Below are positions 1-8,541 of a stretch of 36,149 nt of DNA, one piece after another. Within the stretch, counting starts at the first letter, position 1. Every line of letters begins with the position of its first letter. The position numbers were made by a program, and so were the translations under genes. Under the pieces are notes generated by a model that searched no databases, was not told the origin of the DNA, and saw nothing but the letters and a program-made list of their open reading frames with translations. The stretch covers positions 1 through 36,149 of the forward strand of contig WAPX01000008.1 of assembly GCA_015520485.1 (NCBI GenBank), given 5' to 3'. This DNA is from Archaeoglobaceae archaeon (GTDB lineage Archaea; Halobacteriota; Archaeoglobi; Archaeoglobales; Archaeoglobaceae).

Positions 1-1604
1 TTGCCTCTAAGGTCAAGTTCCCTCTCCTGTTCCTCATCGCTGAGAATCAGTGCGTTGCCTACGAGCTCCATCATACCACCAACTTCTACAGGTATCTTCC
101 AGAACTCGAAAAGGTGCGGGAACGCTGCCTTGTCTATAGCGCATATCGCACACAGGAAGTTAACGCCATATTTCTTGTGAACATGTCTTACGGCCATGGC
201 TCTTGCCATTCCACCTCTCATTCTGAGTTCCATGACTTCGTCGGTAAGCAAACCACCGCCACTTCCACAGCAGTACGTCTTCTCTCTGATCGTGTGTTCC
301 GGCATCTCGTAGAAGTAGTTGCAGACATTCTTTATCACGTACCTCGGTTCCTCGTAAAGACCCATACCCCTCGCAGGGTTGCACGAATCGTGGAACGTTA
401 CTTTCCAGTGGTCGTTCCTACTCTTATCGAGCTTTAGCTTTTTATGTTCTATCAAATCTGCCACGAATTCAGCTATGTGTACTATCTTGGCTTCAGCTGC
501 GTTCTCGAAGTAAGTTCCAGTTATCGGGTTCACAGGATCCTCAAGTGTTTTTGGTAGTGGGTAGTTCATGGTTGCCATAAATTGATGCTTGTCTCTCCAC
601 ATGTGCCCGCACTCGCCACCGAGTATCCACTTAACCCCCAGTTTCTCAGCAGCTTCGTATATCTTGTGGTTCAGCTTCTGAGCAAGTTCGTAACTCGCAA
701 AAGTACCGAAGTTACCACCTTCGCCAGCATAAGTAGACCACGTGTACGTGAATCCGTACCTCTCTTCAAGCTCGTGGAAAAGCATCAGGTAACCCATGAG
801 TGCAAACCAGTGTGGTGTTGCAAAGTAATCTCCCGAAGGTGCGACAAAAAGGATGTCTGCTCCTTTCTTGTTTATCGGTACTTCAATTTCAACCCCTGTG
901 ATATCGTAGATATCCTCAGCTGCATTCCTTAGAGAGCCAGCCATACCTCCGGGCAGAAGACCGAGATGGTTTCCAGTTCTTGCACAGGCTGCTATGGAGA
1001 TGTACATGAACCTCTGAACTGTTCCTATGGATTGCAACATCTCTCTACCTCTCCAGACTATGTCTGCCGTGTCAATACCGTACGGGCAGAACGCTGAACA
1101 CCTCCTGCAAAGAGAACACTGGTAGAGGTAGTAGTACAGTTCTTTTATAACATCCTCAGTCAGCTCCCTCGCACCGGCCCACTTGCCAAATATCTTTCCT
1201 GCCTTGGTGAAGTACCTTCTGTATATGCTTCTCAGCAGTTCAGCTCTCGCCACAGGCATGTTCTTCGGGTCACCAGTGCCCAAGTAGTAGTGGCACTTGT
1301 CTGCACAGGCCCCACACCTGACACATATGTCCATGAAGACCTTGAACTGCCTGTGTTTCTCGAGCAACTCCTTGAACTTGTTTAAAAACGTCTCTTTCCA
1401 CCCTTCCGGTAAGTGCCAGTCTGGTTCAAGTGGATCCCAGTCTCTGTACGGAATTCCGAGTTCTTCAGCATCTCTCTTTAAAATTGGATAGTGGTAAAAA
1501 CCGGGTTTAAAGTCCTTTTCCGTAATTGGCTTGAGTAAATCCTTCCAGCTCGTAAACCTCTGCTCGACTTTAACGTATTCACCATTTCTCTCAACTTCAA
1601 CCAT
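1..1604 (-). CDS. hmeD: Hdr-like menaquinol oxidoreductase iron-sulfur subunit HmeD (DsrK-like), partial at left edge
   Basis: I translated this by hand on the minus strand from the ATG at 1604; about 534 codons run to the window edge without a stop, so only a short C-terminal tail should be missing. Two ferredoxin-type clusters are visible near residues 105-120 (ICVRCGACADKC) and 175-190 (CSLCRRCSAFCP). The C-terminal part carries CCG-domain cysteines (DSCNPARG, YCCGSGGG, LCAIC), the HdrD/DsrK signature for a noncubane 4Fe-4S site. In this family DsrK is the cytoplasmic catalytic subunit that passes electrons from the membrane quinol module to a disulfide or thiol partner, probably DsrC in sulfate reducers. 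It starts 3 nt after hmeC stops, within one operon. A DsrJ-like cytochrome c gene would be expected further left. Confidence 0.93.
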   Translation of the reverse strand, partial: MVEVERNGEYVKVEQRFTSWKDLLKPITEKDFKPGFYHYPILKRDAEELGIPYRDWDPLEPDWHLPEGWKETFLNKFKELLEKHRQFKVFMDICVRCGACADKCHYYLGTGDPKNMPVARAELLRSIYRRYFTKAGKIFGKWAGARELTEDVIKELYYYLYQCSLCRRCSAFCPYGIDTADIVWRGREMLQSIGTVQRFMYISIAACARTGNHLGLLPGGMAGSLRNAAEDIYDITGVEIEVPINKKGADILFVAPSGDYFATPHWFALMGYLMLFHELEERYGFTYTWSTYAGEGGNFGTFASYELAQKLNHKIYEAAEKLGVKWILGGECGHMWRDKHQFMATMNYPLPKTLEDPVNPITGTYFENAAEAKIVHIAEFVADLIEHKKLKLDKSRNDHWKVTFHDSCNPARGMGLYEEPRYVIKNVCNYFYEMPEHTIREKTYCCGSGGGLLTDEVMELRMRGGMARAMAVRHVHKKYGVNFLCAICAIDKAAFPHLFEFWKIPVEVGGMMELVGNALILSDEEQERELDLRG

Positions 1605-1607
1605 TAA

Positions 1608-2558
1608 TCACACCTCCGGTTTAACCTTATACCCGTTTTCTGCAATTTCGTCAAGCTGATCCTTGTACATCTGGTAGTACTCCTCCCAAGTTATGCCGTG
1701 GTACGGTGGGTTCCACGGGTTGATGTGTATGTGCGCCCTGTTGTCGTTCGGCATATTCCTCGTTGGGCTGAAGAAGACCCCAGCGAAGTGCATAACTTTG
1801 CTGAACGGAAGGTACGCTATAGTAACGCACACAAGCGTGAGATGCACGAAGAATATCCAACCAATCTGGTTAACAACTGCTGCACTCACCGGGTGAAAGC
1901 TGACAATTCCCAGTGCAACTTCTTTGACTGCGTAGAGGTCAACCTTGAAAATATATCTCATCAGATTTCCCGTTATGAGAATGCCTGCAACAAGTGCAAG
2001 TATCAGGTGATCTGCCGGGTAGGATATATTTCTCTCTCTTGAACACAGTACCCTCCTTGCCCAGAGCCAGAACAGAGCCACTAAAGCCAGTATTCCTGTT
2101 ATGTAGAGCGGTGGAACGACTGCCACCTGGCCGTCCAGCACGTTAATCCAGCTGAGGAACCCCGGAATCGGGTTGGTGAAAAACCTGAGGTGTCTGAGAA
2201 CTATTATCAGCAGCGAGTAATGGAATGCCAAAGCAAAAAGCCAGAGCCACCTCGTGTCAACACCTCTCTGTTTGTCAAGCCAGTATCTCGTGTTTCTGAA
2301 GAGACTTCTGAACAGGAAGACTTCGAGAATCATCCTGCCTATCGTTTCTAACATCGTGTACGGACTGTCGAACCTGTCCTCCCATGTTCTTCTTATAAAA
2401 GGCAGCGTTTTTTGCTGACCACATGTGGTCGGGATTTTGAGTGCTACAGGAGACTTTGCCCAGTTAATTATTCTGTTCAAAGTGCCAATTATGAATATTA
2501 TTCCGGCTATGTACGGCAGAACGTCCGCAACAAACAGTTTAAGATAAACGAAGCTCAT
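1608..2558 (-). CDS. hmeC: Hdr-like menaquinol oxidoreductase cytochrome b subunit HmeC (DsrM-like)
   Basis: This 316-residue membrane protein has several hydrophobic helices (about residues 8-30, 105-125, 150-170, 185-202 and 232-250) and the NarI/DsrM-type heme b layout. Histidines sit in helices at about 113, 123, 222, 239 and 257. The stretch KVMHFAGVFFSPTRN near residue 255 is typical of DsrM. In the family it takes electrons from menaquinol through b hemes and hands them to DsrK/HmeD. Its ATG overlaps the hmeB stop codon as ATGA, and hmeD follows 3 nt after its own stop. This points to translational coupling and equimolar synthesis of the complex. Confidence 0.93.
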   Translation of the reverse strand: MSFVYLKLFVADVLPYIAGIIFIIGTLNRIINWAKSPVALKIPTTCGQQKTLPFIRRTWEDRFDSPYTMLETIGRMILEVFLFRSLFRNTRYWLDKQRGVDTRWLWLFALAFHYSLLIIVLRHLRFFTNPIPGFLSWINVLDGQVAVVPPLYITGILALVALFWLWARRVLCSRERNISYPADHLILALVAGILITGNLMRYIFKVDLYAVKEVALGIVSFHPVSAAVVNQIGWIFFVHLTLVCVTIAYLPFSKVMHFAGVFFSPTRNMPNDNRAHIHINPWNPPYHGITWEEYYQMYKDQLDEIAENGYKVKPEV

Positions 2559-3721
2559 GCTTCTTCCACCTCCCCTCTCTCAGGCAGTATCTGGAAGATC
2601 TTCAGGCCTATGCAGTACACAAGGCAGGCCATGGACATCAGGCCTATGATTTCTGCGTACTCAACCCAGCTCGGGTAGTACGGAACTATCCAGAAAGGCC
2701 TGAATATCATTCCCGGCACCAAGTCTTTCGGGTAGCCAAGACCCGGAGTTATGAGTGTATACCTTTCACCGTAAACAGCTATAGCAACTATGAATCCAGC
2801 AATGCCCATTCCCCAGTCTGTCTTACCCCACGGGGTAAGCAGTATCAGTATTGTAAGTAAACATCCTCCTACCTGTATCACCCAAAAAACCCAAGCGTAC
2901 GGGTAGCGGAAGTTGAAAAGTGCCATGTGTATCGCTCCGGAGTTTCCGGGAACATATGCTGTATCAAGTGCTTCTGCAGCAAAGCAGTAGAGCAGCAGTA
3001 TTGTCAGAGCACCCATAACCTTGGACAGGTACCACATCAGGTTTCTGTCAAGGGGCCTGTTTGTCCACTTGAACGTCAAAATCCACATTGGTATGAGCAG
3101 TCCGAGACCGCTCACTATAGCGGAAACTATGAACATCGGTATCGTCAGGGATGAGTGGTACAGATCAGTTGAGTAGACGAAACCAACGATACCACCAGTA
3201 CCACTGTGAACCAGAACAGCCCAAGCAACTGCCAGAACTGCAAGAGCTTTGGTTATTCTGCGCTTCTCACCAAACTGAGCCATCAGGTAAACGAAACCTA
3301 TCACGAAGTAGCTGGAGTACAGAAACGAGTTCCACGAGAAGACTGATGTCGGGTTGTAGTGCAGAAGGACATTCATTGCATTTTCAACATTGCCTATGTC
3401 CTGCATAATGGATAACATTGCAGCAACAATTGTTCCAAGCGCAAAGACACAGGCAGATCTTGAGAAGATCTTAAACTCTTCTTTACCGAAAACACCCGAT
3501 AAAGCTGAGACTATCAGCGATCCTGCGCTTGCACCTATCGTGTAACATATAGCTGCTGTACCAAATCCCCACGGAACTCTCTGACTCAGCCCCATAACAC
3601 AGTGTCCATAGACAAGTGCAAGGTACCATGCGTAGAATCCCCAGATCGTTAGAGCCAAAAAGATACCACAAACAAGCCAGTATCCGTTGGACCTTCCATC
3701 TATTTTTTTAAACTCAATCAC
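2555..3721 (-). CDS. hmeB: Hdr-like menaquinol oxidoreductase integral membrane subunit HmeB (DsrP/NrfD-like)
   Basis: This is a 388-residue, almost wholly hydrophobic protein of about ten membrane helices, matching the NrfD/PsrC/DsrP family in length and pattern. The N-terminal part reads FYAWYLALVYGH, followed by a GASAGS segment. In the family this subunit binds menaquinone in the membrane and couples to the DsrO iron-sulfur protein. The start is a GTG at 3721, chosen because AGGAGGTG lies just upstream and the gene then begins 14 nt after hmeA ends. The stop overlaps the hmeC start. I am confident of the family; the direction of electron flow is inferred from Archaeoglobus biology. Confidence 0.93.
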   Translation of the reverse strand: MIEFKKIDGRSNGYWLVCGIFLALTIWGFYAWYLALVYGHCVMGLSQRVPWGFGTAAICYTIGASAGSLIVSALSGVFGKEEFKIFSRSACVFALGTIVAAMLSIMQDIGNVENAMNVLLHYNPTSVFSWNSFLYSSYFVIGFVYLMAQFGEKRRITKALAVLAVAWAVLVHSGTGGIVGFVYSTDLYHSSLTIPMFIVSAIVSGLGLLIPMWILTFKWTNRPLDRNLMWYLSKVMGALTILLLYCFAAEALDTAYVPGNSGAIHMALFNFRYPYAWVFWVIQVGGCLLTILILLTPWGKTDWGMGIAGFIVAIAVYGERYTLITPGLGYPKDLVPGMIFRPFWIVPYYPSWVEYAEIIGLMSMACLVYCIGLKIFQILPERGEVEEA

Positions 3722-3735
3722 CGCTTACACCTCCT

Positions 3736-4551
3736 TTACAGGTCATGGTAAAAGACTTTTGGATCCGTTCCAAGCCCTGCTCTAAGCCTTACAACCTTCG
3801 ATGTCCTGACAATCTTGGAAACTTCTGAGTTCGGGTCTTTCAGGTTGCCAAAAACGAGAGCGTTGTACGGGCAGACCTGCACGCATACAGGTTTCGGGTT
3901 TTTAACACCCTCACTCCTTTCCATGTCTATGAGCCACCTGCAGAACTCACACTTCATCGGCACTCCGTCTTTTCTTATGGGCACTTCTGGATTTATCTTT
4001 TCCAAGTGCTCAAGAGGATCCATGAACGTAAAAGTTCTCGCGTTAAACGGACAGGCAACCATGCAGTACCTGCACCCTATGCACCTGTGCAGGTCTATTA
4101 CAACAATTCCATCAGGTCTCTTGTAAGAAGCTTTAGTTGGACAGACTTCAACGCAGGCCGGGTGTTCACATTCCTGACACATCAGCGGGAAGAAACGCCA
4201 GCTCGCATCTTCTGTTGCTTTTGCGGCGATGATTCTAATCATATAGCAGTCGAATCTCGGATTGTTGGGCATTCTGGGAACGTTGTTTGCCAGATCACAG
4301 GCTTTAACGCATGGTGGGCGGATATTTCTCAAAAGTTCGTTTTGCTTGTCGAGCGGTAGCTTATCAAATTTAATGCCCTGTTTCTCCAGCATCTTGTTGA
4401 TACACTCTGTGCACTTGTCCACCTGTACTACCATGGACCACTTGTACTTTGAGAGGTCAACGTCTGTAGGAGAGGTCTGCATTGCTTTACCAGTGGCGAT
4501 TGCTGCTGTGCTGGTAGCAAGCAGTACTAGAAACTCACGTCTTGAGGTCAC
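3736..4551 (-). CDS. hmeA: Hdr-like menaquinol oxidoreductase iron-sulfur subunit HmeA (DsrO-like), Tat-exported
   Basis: This 271-residue ferredoxin-like protein has a twin-arginine leader at its extreme N-terminus (TSRREFLVLLATS), so it should be exported and work on the outer face of the membrane. Cysteine groups appear at CTEC, CVKAC, CQECEHPACVEVCP, CIGCRYCMVACP, CEFC and CVQVCP, which fits several 4Fe-4S clusters as in DsrO/HybA proteins. The GTG start at 4551 is supported by AAAGGAGGTGA immediately upstream. It is the first gene of the operon, followed by the DsrP-like subunit it would dock on. A strong hairpin lies 36 nt upstream in the presumed leader. Confidence 0.93.
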   Translation of the reverse strand: MTSRREFLVLLATSTAAIATGKAMQTSPTDVDLSKYKWSMVVQVDKCTECINKMLEKQGIKFDKLPLDKQNELLRNIRPPCVKACDLANNVPRMPNNPRFDCYMIRIIAAKATEDASWRFFPLMCQECEHPACVEVCPTKASYKRPDGIVVIDLHRCIGCRYCMVACPFNARTFTFMDPLEHLEKINPEVPIRKDGVPMKCEFCRWLIDMERSEGVKNPKPVCVQVCPYNALVFGNLKDPNSEVSKIVRTSKVVRLRAGLGTDPKVFYHDL

Positions 4552-4586
4552 GCACTCACCTCCTTTAAATGATCAATCACTGTACA

Positions 4587-4625
4587 AACTCAAGCTCCCA
4601 CTACAAAGTAAAGGGAGCCTGAGTT
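4587..4625. promoter_or_regulatory. Long inverted repeat in the leader of the hme operon
   Basis: Positions 4587-4599 and 4613-4625 form a 13-bp stem in hme-strand RNA (12 Watson-Crick pairs and one G-U) with a 13-nt loop. It ends 36 nt before the hmeA start and does not cover the Shine-Dalgarno site. No plus-strand gene ends here, and the upstream minus-strand DNA belongs to the intergenic region, so it is not needed as a terminator. It could be a dyad operator, an RNA stabiliser or an attenuator. Function is inferred only. Confidence 0.55.
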
Positions 4626-4787
4626 CCTCTGGGTTTCAGAGCTCGGAGTTTATTAATGTTTTGGTGTTATGCTGGCTAACTGAGCTAATAAAAGTAAAAA
4701 GAAGAGTAACCACGCTGTTAAAGTTATCTTTGAAGTTGTAAGCTTTCAGGTTTTACGTTAGAGCTATCAGACAAAAATACTAAAATG

Positions 4788-6215
4788 TTACCTCAGCCAG
4801 TTCAGTATTTTTTCGATATCTAGATTTTCTTCAACTACCTCAACAAAGTTTTCGATTTTATCTTCAAAGCCTGAGTACTCTATTTTGACACCAATGTGTT
4901 TTGAGAGAGCTTTAACCACATTCTCGTTCCAGAACAGGGCATGAGTGTACGTTCCCCAGATTAATCCGTCATCACTCGCACAGCCTTCAAACTCATTTCC
5001 GCTTTTGAATACGGGGTTTCCTCCAGTAAAACTGATGCCCTTGTGTATTTCGTATCCCGTAACCACTTCCCCCTTTATCTTGTCGAGGAGTGCCGCGTTT
5101 CCTATCACCTTTCTTTCCACCTTTCTGCAGATTTTGGAGTAATTCCTGAATTCCGTTGTAGCGTCAAGTAATCCCAGTCCTTTAACAACTGTCCTGCTGT
5201 GTTCAACCCCGTAATCCACAAGCTTCTTTCCGAGCATCTGGTATCCCCCGCAGATACCGATTACAGGGTTGTTCTTAGAAAATTTCTTAATTTTTTCATC
5301 CATTCCTGTTAACTTCAGAAGCTCCAGATCCTCAATCGTGTTTTTGCTTCCCGGTACTATTAAAACTTCAAGTCCATCCAGCTCATCTTTCAATTCGACG
5401 AATCTGGAAACTCTCCTTATCGGCTCGAAGTCCGTAAAGTTTGAAATTTTGTTCAGCTTCAGTATACCCACCAGTCCGTCTTTATTCCACTCGTCCAAGC
5501 ACAGACTGTCCTCGGAAAACACGCTTTCTGCGTAGGGTATTACGCCGAGCACATCAATGCCGGTCAGGTTTTCCAGTTTTTTAATACCGCTTCCCAGTAT
5601 GTCCGCCCTGCCCCTCAGCCTGTTTATGACGAAACCCCTGACCATTTTTTTAACGTCTTCCGGAAGGAGCAGATAAGAGCCGTAAAGAGAGGCAAAAACG
5701 CCACCCCTGTCTATATCACCCACTATCAGAATTGCGGGTTTTGCTATCCTTGCCATCCCCGTATTCGATAAATCTCTGTCGTAAAGGTTTATTTCAGCTA
5801 CGCCCCCTGCTCCTTCAATGATTATCACGTCGAATTCTTCTTTAAGCTCCGCGTAAGCTTTTTCAACAACCCCCCTCAACTCTGGAATTCTGCTGTAGTA
5901 CTCCTCGCTCGTTACATCTCCAACTGCTGTTCCAAGTATTACGAGCTGGGAGACGAAGTTTCCCTTTGGTTTTAGCAGTATGGGGTTCATTCTCTCATCT
6001 GGATCAACTCCTGCTGCTTTAGCCTGAATTGCCTGAGCTATCGCTATCTCCTTTCCATCTTTCGTCACGTAGGAATTCAGACTCATGTTCTGTGCCTTGA
6101 ATGGAGAAACCGAGTAACCTTTTTTACTCAAAATTCTGCAAAGAGCTGTAACCATCGCTGACTTTCCAGCATTGCTCGTAGTTCCGGCCACCATTAAAGC
6201 CGGCATGGCAGTCAC
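4788..6215 (-). CDS. cbiP: Cobyric acid synthase CbiP/CobQ
   Basis: This 475-residue protein amidates adenosylcobyrinic a,c-diamide at four carboxylates to give cobyric acid in cobamide synthesis. The N-terminal dethiobiotin-synthetase-like domain shows the P-loop GTTSNAGKSA near residue 11, KAQNMSLNSYVT near 40 and IIEGAGGVAEINL near 131. The C-terminal glutamine amidotransferase domain shows the nucleophile region GICGGYQMLG near 325 and a histidine region (GYEIHKG). Length is normal for the family. The GTG at 6215 abuts the hisB stop; an in-frame ATG three codons later is an alternative start. Co-transcription with hisB is likely. Confidence 0.94.
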   Translation of the reverse strand: MTAMPALMVAGTTSNAGKSAMVTALCRILSKKGYSVSPFKAQNMSLNSYVTKDGKEIAIAQAIQAKAAGVDPDERMNPILLKPKGNFVSQLVILGTAVGDVTSEEYYSRIPELRGVVEKAYAELKEEFDVIIIEGAGGVAEINLYDRDLSNTGMARIAKPAILIVGDIDRGGVFASLYGSYLLLPEDVKKMVRGFVINRLRGRADILGSGIKKLENLTGIDVLGVIPYAESVFSEDSLCLDEWNKDGLVGILKLNKISNFTDFEPIRRVSRFVELKDELDGLEVLIVPGSKNTIEDLELLKLTGMDEKIKKFSKNNPVIGICGGYQMLGKKLVDYGVEHSRTVVKGLGLLDATTEFRNYSKICRKVERKVIGNAALLDKIKGEVVTGYEIHKGISFTGGNPVFKSGNEFEGCASDDGLIWGTYTHALFWNENVVKALSKHIGVKIEYSGFEDKIENFVEVVEENLDIEKILNWLR

Positions 6216-6800
6216 TCAGTCAAGACTGCCCTTGGTGCTCGGTATTTCATCTCCCTCCACCGTTCTTGCCTCTCTGAAAGCTAATGCAAACGCTTTAAAC
6301 GCAGACTCCATGATGTGGTGAGAATTTTTACCCCTGACGTTCAGATAAACGTTGATTCCCGAATTTCTGCAAAGGGTGTCGAAGAAGTGTTCAAAATTTT
6401 CTCCTCTAACGCCCTTAACATCACCCGTCTTTCCCTCAAAGTTGAAGTATCCTCTCCCGCTAAGATCAACACCACAGATGGCTACTGCATCGTCCATGGG
6501 AACTACAGCACTCCCAAACCTTCTGATTCCCCTTCTGTCTCCAAGAGCTGCAGCTAAAGCTTTACCAAGAGTTATCGCTACATCTTCGACCGTGTGGTGT
6601 TCGTCAACTTCCAGATCCCCCCTTGCTTTTATGCGCAAACTCAATCTGGAGTGTTTGGCGAAACTTTCGAGCATGTGATCAAGAAAGGGAATACCTGTGT
6701 CTATGGAAATATCACCACTTTCATCGAGCTTTAAGCTAACGCTGACTTCGGTTTCCCTCGTTTTCCTGTTGAACTCTGCACTTCTTCTGCACTTATTCAT
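6216..6800 (-). CDS. hisB: Imidazoleglycerol-phosphate dehydratase HisB
   Basis: The enzyme dehydrates imidazole glycerol phosphate in histidine synthesis and needs two metal ions. The metal-binding motifs are visible: DHMLESFAKH near residue 45, DEHHTVEDVAI near 70 and HHIMESAFKAFA near 150. I chose the ATG at 6800 (194 residues) because the family normally begins just before the NRKTRETE segment, and a TATA-like AAGTATTAATC lies about 26 bp upstream. A GTG at 6860 would add 20 basic residues of no family character. cbiP follows with no gap. Confidence 0.93.
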   Translation of the reverse strand: MNKCRRSAEFNRKTRETEVSVSLKLDESGDISIDTGIPFLDHMLESFAKHSRLSLRIKARGDLEVDEHHTVEDVAITLGKALAAALGDRRGIRRFGSAVVPMDDAVAICGVDLSGRGYFNFEGKTGDVKGVRGENFEHFFDTLCRNSGINVYLNVRGKNSHHIMESAFKAFALAFREARTVEGDEIPSTKGSLD

Positions 6801-6948
6801 AACTGCATTTTTAAACTCTTTGATTAATACTTTTACTCTCCTTTTTTTACTCTCCCGCACTTACTGGACAGCTAAAAATTATCTCGCAAACACATTTCAC
6901 CAAAAACCTTTAAAACCACTCAATAAAAAATCCTGTAAGGTGTTCTCC

Positions 6949-7488
6949 ATGCGTGCCGACATACCAGCGAAAGAAGTGATGACGAGAGAAGTTTGCACAG
7001 CTGCACCAGATGAGTCTCTGCACGCTGCAGCAAAAAAAATGATAAAATTTGGAGTTGGTAGCATAGTCGTAGTTGACGGAGGAGAACCAAGGGGAATCGT
7101 TACGGAGAAAGACATACTGAGCAAAGTTGTGGCGAAAAACAAAACTCCTTCAGAAGTCAAACTGTACGAAATCATGAGCAGTCCCGTAATAACGATACTG
7201 CCCACAACATCAATCAGAGAAGCGACGAGAATAATGATTAAAAAAGGCATAAGAAGACTTCCCGTCATAGATGATGGAAAACTCGTCGGTATAGTTACAG
7301 ATACGGATATTCTGAACATAAGTATGGATATAAGCGAGCTTATTGGTTTGTTAGATGAGAGAAGCTTGGAAGTTCTGCCCGAAGACATTGGAGGTAAATG
7401 CGAGAGGTGTGGTCGTTTTGCAGAAAGGCTTGTTGAGGTAAACGGCATGAAGCTGTGCGAGGACTGTGCGGAGAGTTTTGAAGATTGA
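6949..7488 (+). CDS. CBS-pair protein with C-terminal zinc ribbon (Ta0289-like)
   Basis: This 179-residue protein has two CBS motifs (about residues 9-65 and 75-130), each ending with the usual GIVTEKDIL or GIVTDTDIL. A rubredoxin-like ribbon follows at the C-terminus (CERCGRF ... CEDCAESF). Thermoplasma Ta0289 has this architecture. CBS pairs usually bind adenine nucleotides or SAM and work as sensors; the ribbon probably holds zinc or iron. The ATG at 6949 follows a GTAAGGTG site at suitable spacing, and a hydrophobic upstream extension in the same frame is not credible. It is divergent from hisB. Target unknown. Confidence 0.88.
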   Translation: MRADIPAKEVMTREVCTAAPDESLHAAAKKMIKFGVGSIVVVDGGEPRGIVTEKDILSKVVAKNKTPSEVKLYEIMSSPVITILPTTSIREATRIMIKKGIRRLPVIDDGKLVGIVTDTDILNISMDISELIGLLDERSLEVLPEDIGGKCERCGRFAERLVEVNGMKLCEDCAESFED

Positions 7489-7655
7489 CACTGCAACTTC
7501 TATTTTAGCTGTCCCTTAACGTTTAGCACATTTTAGCATAAAACATGGGCTAAGGCTTTAAACGTCAGACATTTCAAGTATCATCTTTTAAGCACCATCC
7601 TTAAAAATGAATCTATTAATAACCATAACATTAACTGTGATACAGAGGTGTGTGG

Positions 7656-8534
7656 ATGAGTTTAAAGAAGCCGAAACCCGGAACCATAATGGATATAGCT
7701 ACCACAGACGTCGTAACACTTCCGCCAACGACAACGATAATGGCTGCCACAAAGACAATGAAAACGTACAGGTTCAGAAGATTGCCCATAGCCGATCCCG
7801 GCACGAGGAGGCTCGAAGGCATTATAACTGCAACCGACTTAGTAAACTTTTTTGGAGGCGGAGACAAGTACGGAATAATTGAAAGGAAGTATTCAGGAAA
7901 TTTGCTCGCTGCAATAAACGAGGACGTAAGGGAGATAATGGAAAGAGATGTTTTAACTTTATCCTACACGGACGACCTGAACGACGGGCTTGAACTCATG
8001 CTCAGCAGGGGGGTTGGCGGATGCCCCATTGTTGATGAGGAGAACAGAGTCGTCGGCATAGTTACAGAGAGAGATTACCTCCGCTACATGGCCGGGATGT
8101 GTGATTTGCAAGGGAAAGTTTCGGGTTACATGACTAAAAGCGTTATAACAGCAAAGCCAACTCTGAGTATAGCTGAAGCAATGAAAATCATGATTTCCAG
8201 AAAGATACGAAGATTACCCATAATCGAGGATGGATTGCTGATAGGATGGTTAAACACACCCACAATAGTGAGGTATTTCAGCGGAGAAGCTTTTAAAGCA
8301 CTTGTAACCGGGAACGCTAACGATGTTCTATCCCAGCCGGTTTCATCCATACTCTCTTCAACTTCTTCAGGATATGTATCCCCCCTTACAGTTTCACCAG
8401 ACGAAGCAATGTGTGAGGTTGCGAGAAAGATGCTTTCTAGAAGGGTTGGCTGTGCTCTGGTCGTGAGCGATGGAAGGCTTGAAGGAATAATTACGGAGCA
8501 AGACATGATAAAATTCCTGTACAGATCGAGGTAA
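7656..8534 (+). CDS. Protein of four CBS domains (two Bateman modules)
   Basis: The 292-residue product consists almost entirely of four CBS repeats, recognisable by segments such as DVVTLPPTTTIMAA, DVLTLSYTDDLNDG, SVITAKPTLSIAEA and GYVSPLTVSPDEA, each followed by a GI(V/I)T-type or GWLNT strand. Proteins of this kind bind AMP, ADP, ATP or SAM and regulate a partner. The ATG at 7656 follows GAGGTG at 5-nt spacing; a GTG two codons earlier lies on top of that site and is less likely. Its stop lies 7 nt before the RNA ligase start, so the two are very probably one operon and may act together. Partner function is inference. Confidence 0.87.
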   Translation: MSLKKPKPGTIMDIATTDVVTLPPTTTIMAATKTMKTYRFRRLPIADPGTRRLEGIITATDLVNFFGGGDKYGIIERKYSGNLLAAINEDVREIMERDVLTLSYTDDLNDGLELMLSRGVGGCPIVDEENRVVGIVTERDYLRYMAGMCDLQGKVSGYMTKSVITAKPTLSIAEAMKIMISRKIRRLPIIEDGLLIGWLNTPTIVRYFSGEAFKALVTGNANDVLSQPVSSILSSTSSGYVSPLTVSPDEAMCEVARKMLSRRVGCALVVSDGRLEGIITEQDMIKFLYRSR

Positions 8535-8541
8535 GGTGAGA

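Noticed and set aside
114-437. Plus-strand open frame of 107 codons at the left end
   Set aside because: It lies wholly inside hmeD, whose minus-strand translation has clear CCG-domain and ferredoxin motifs.
6697-6948. N-terminal extension of the CBS/zinc-ribbon protein by 84 codons
   Set aside because: The extension is antisense to hisB and its promoter region, and a ribosome site precedes the ATG at 6949.
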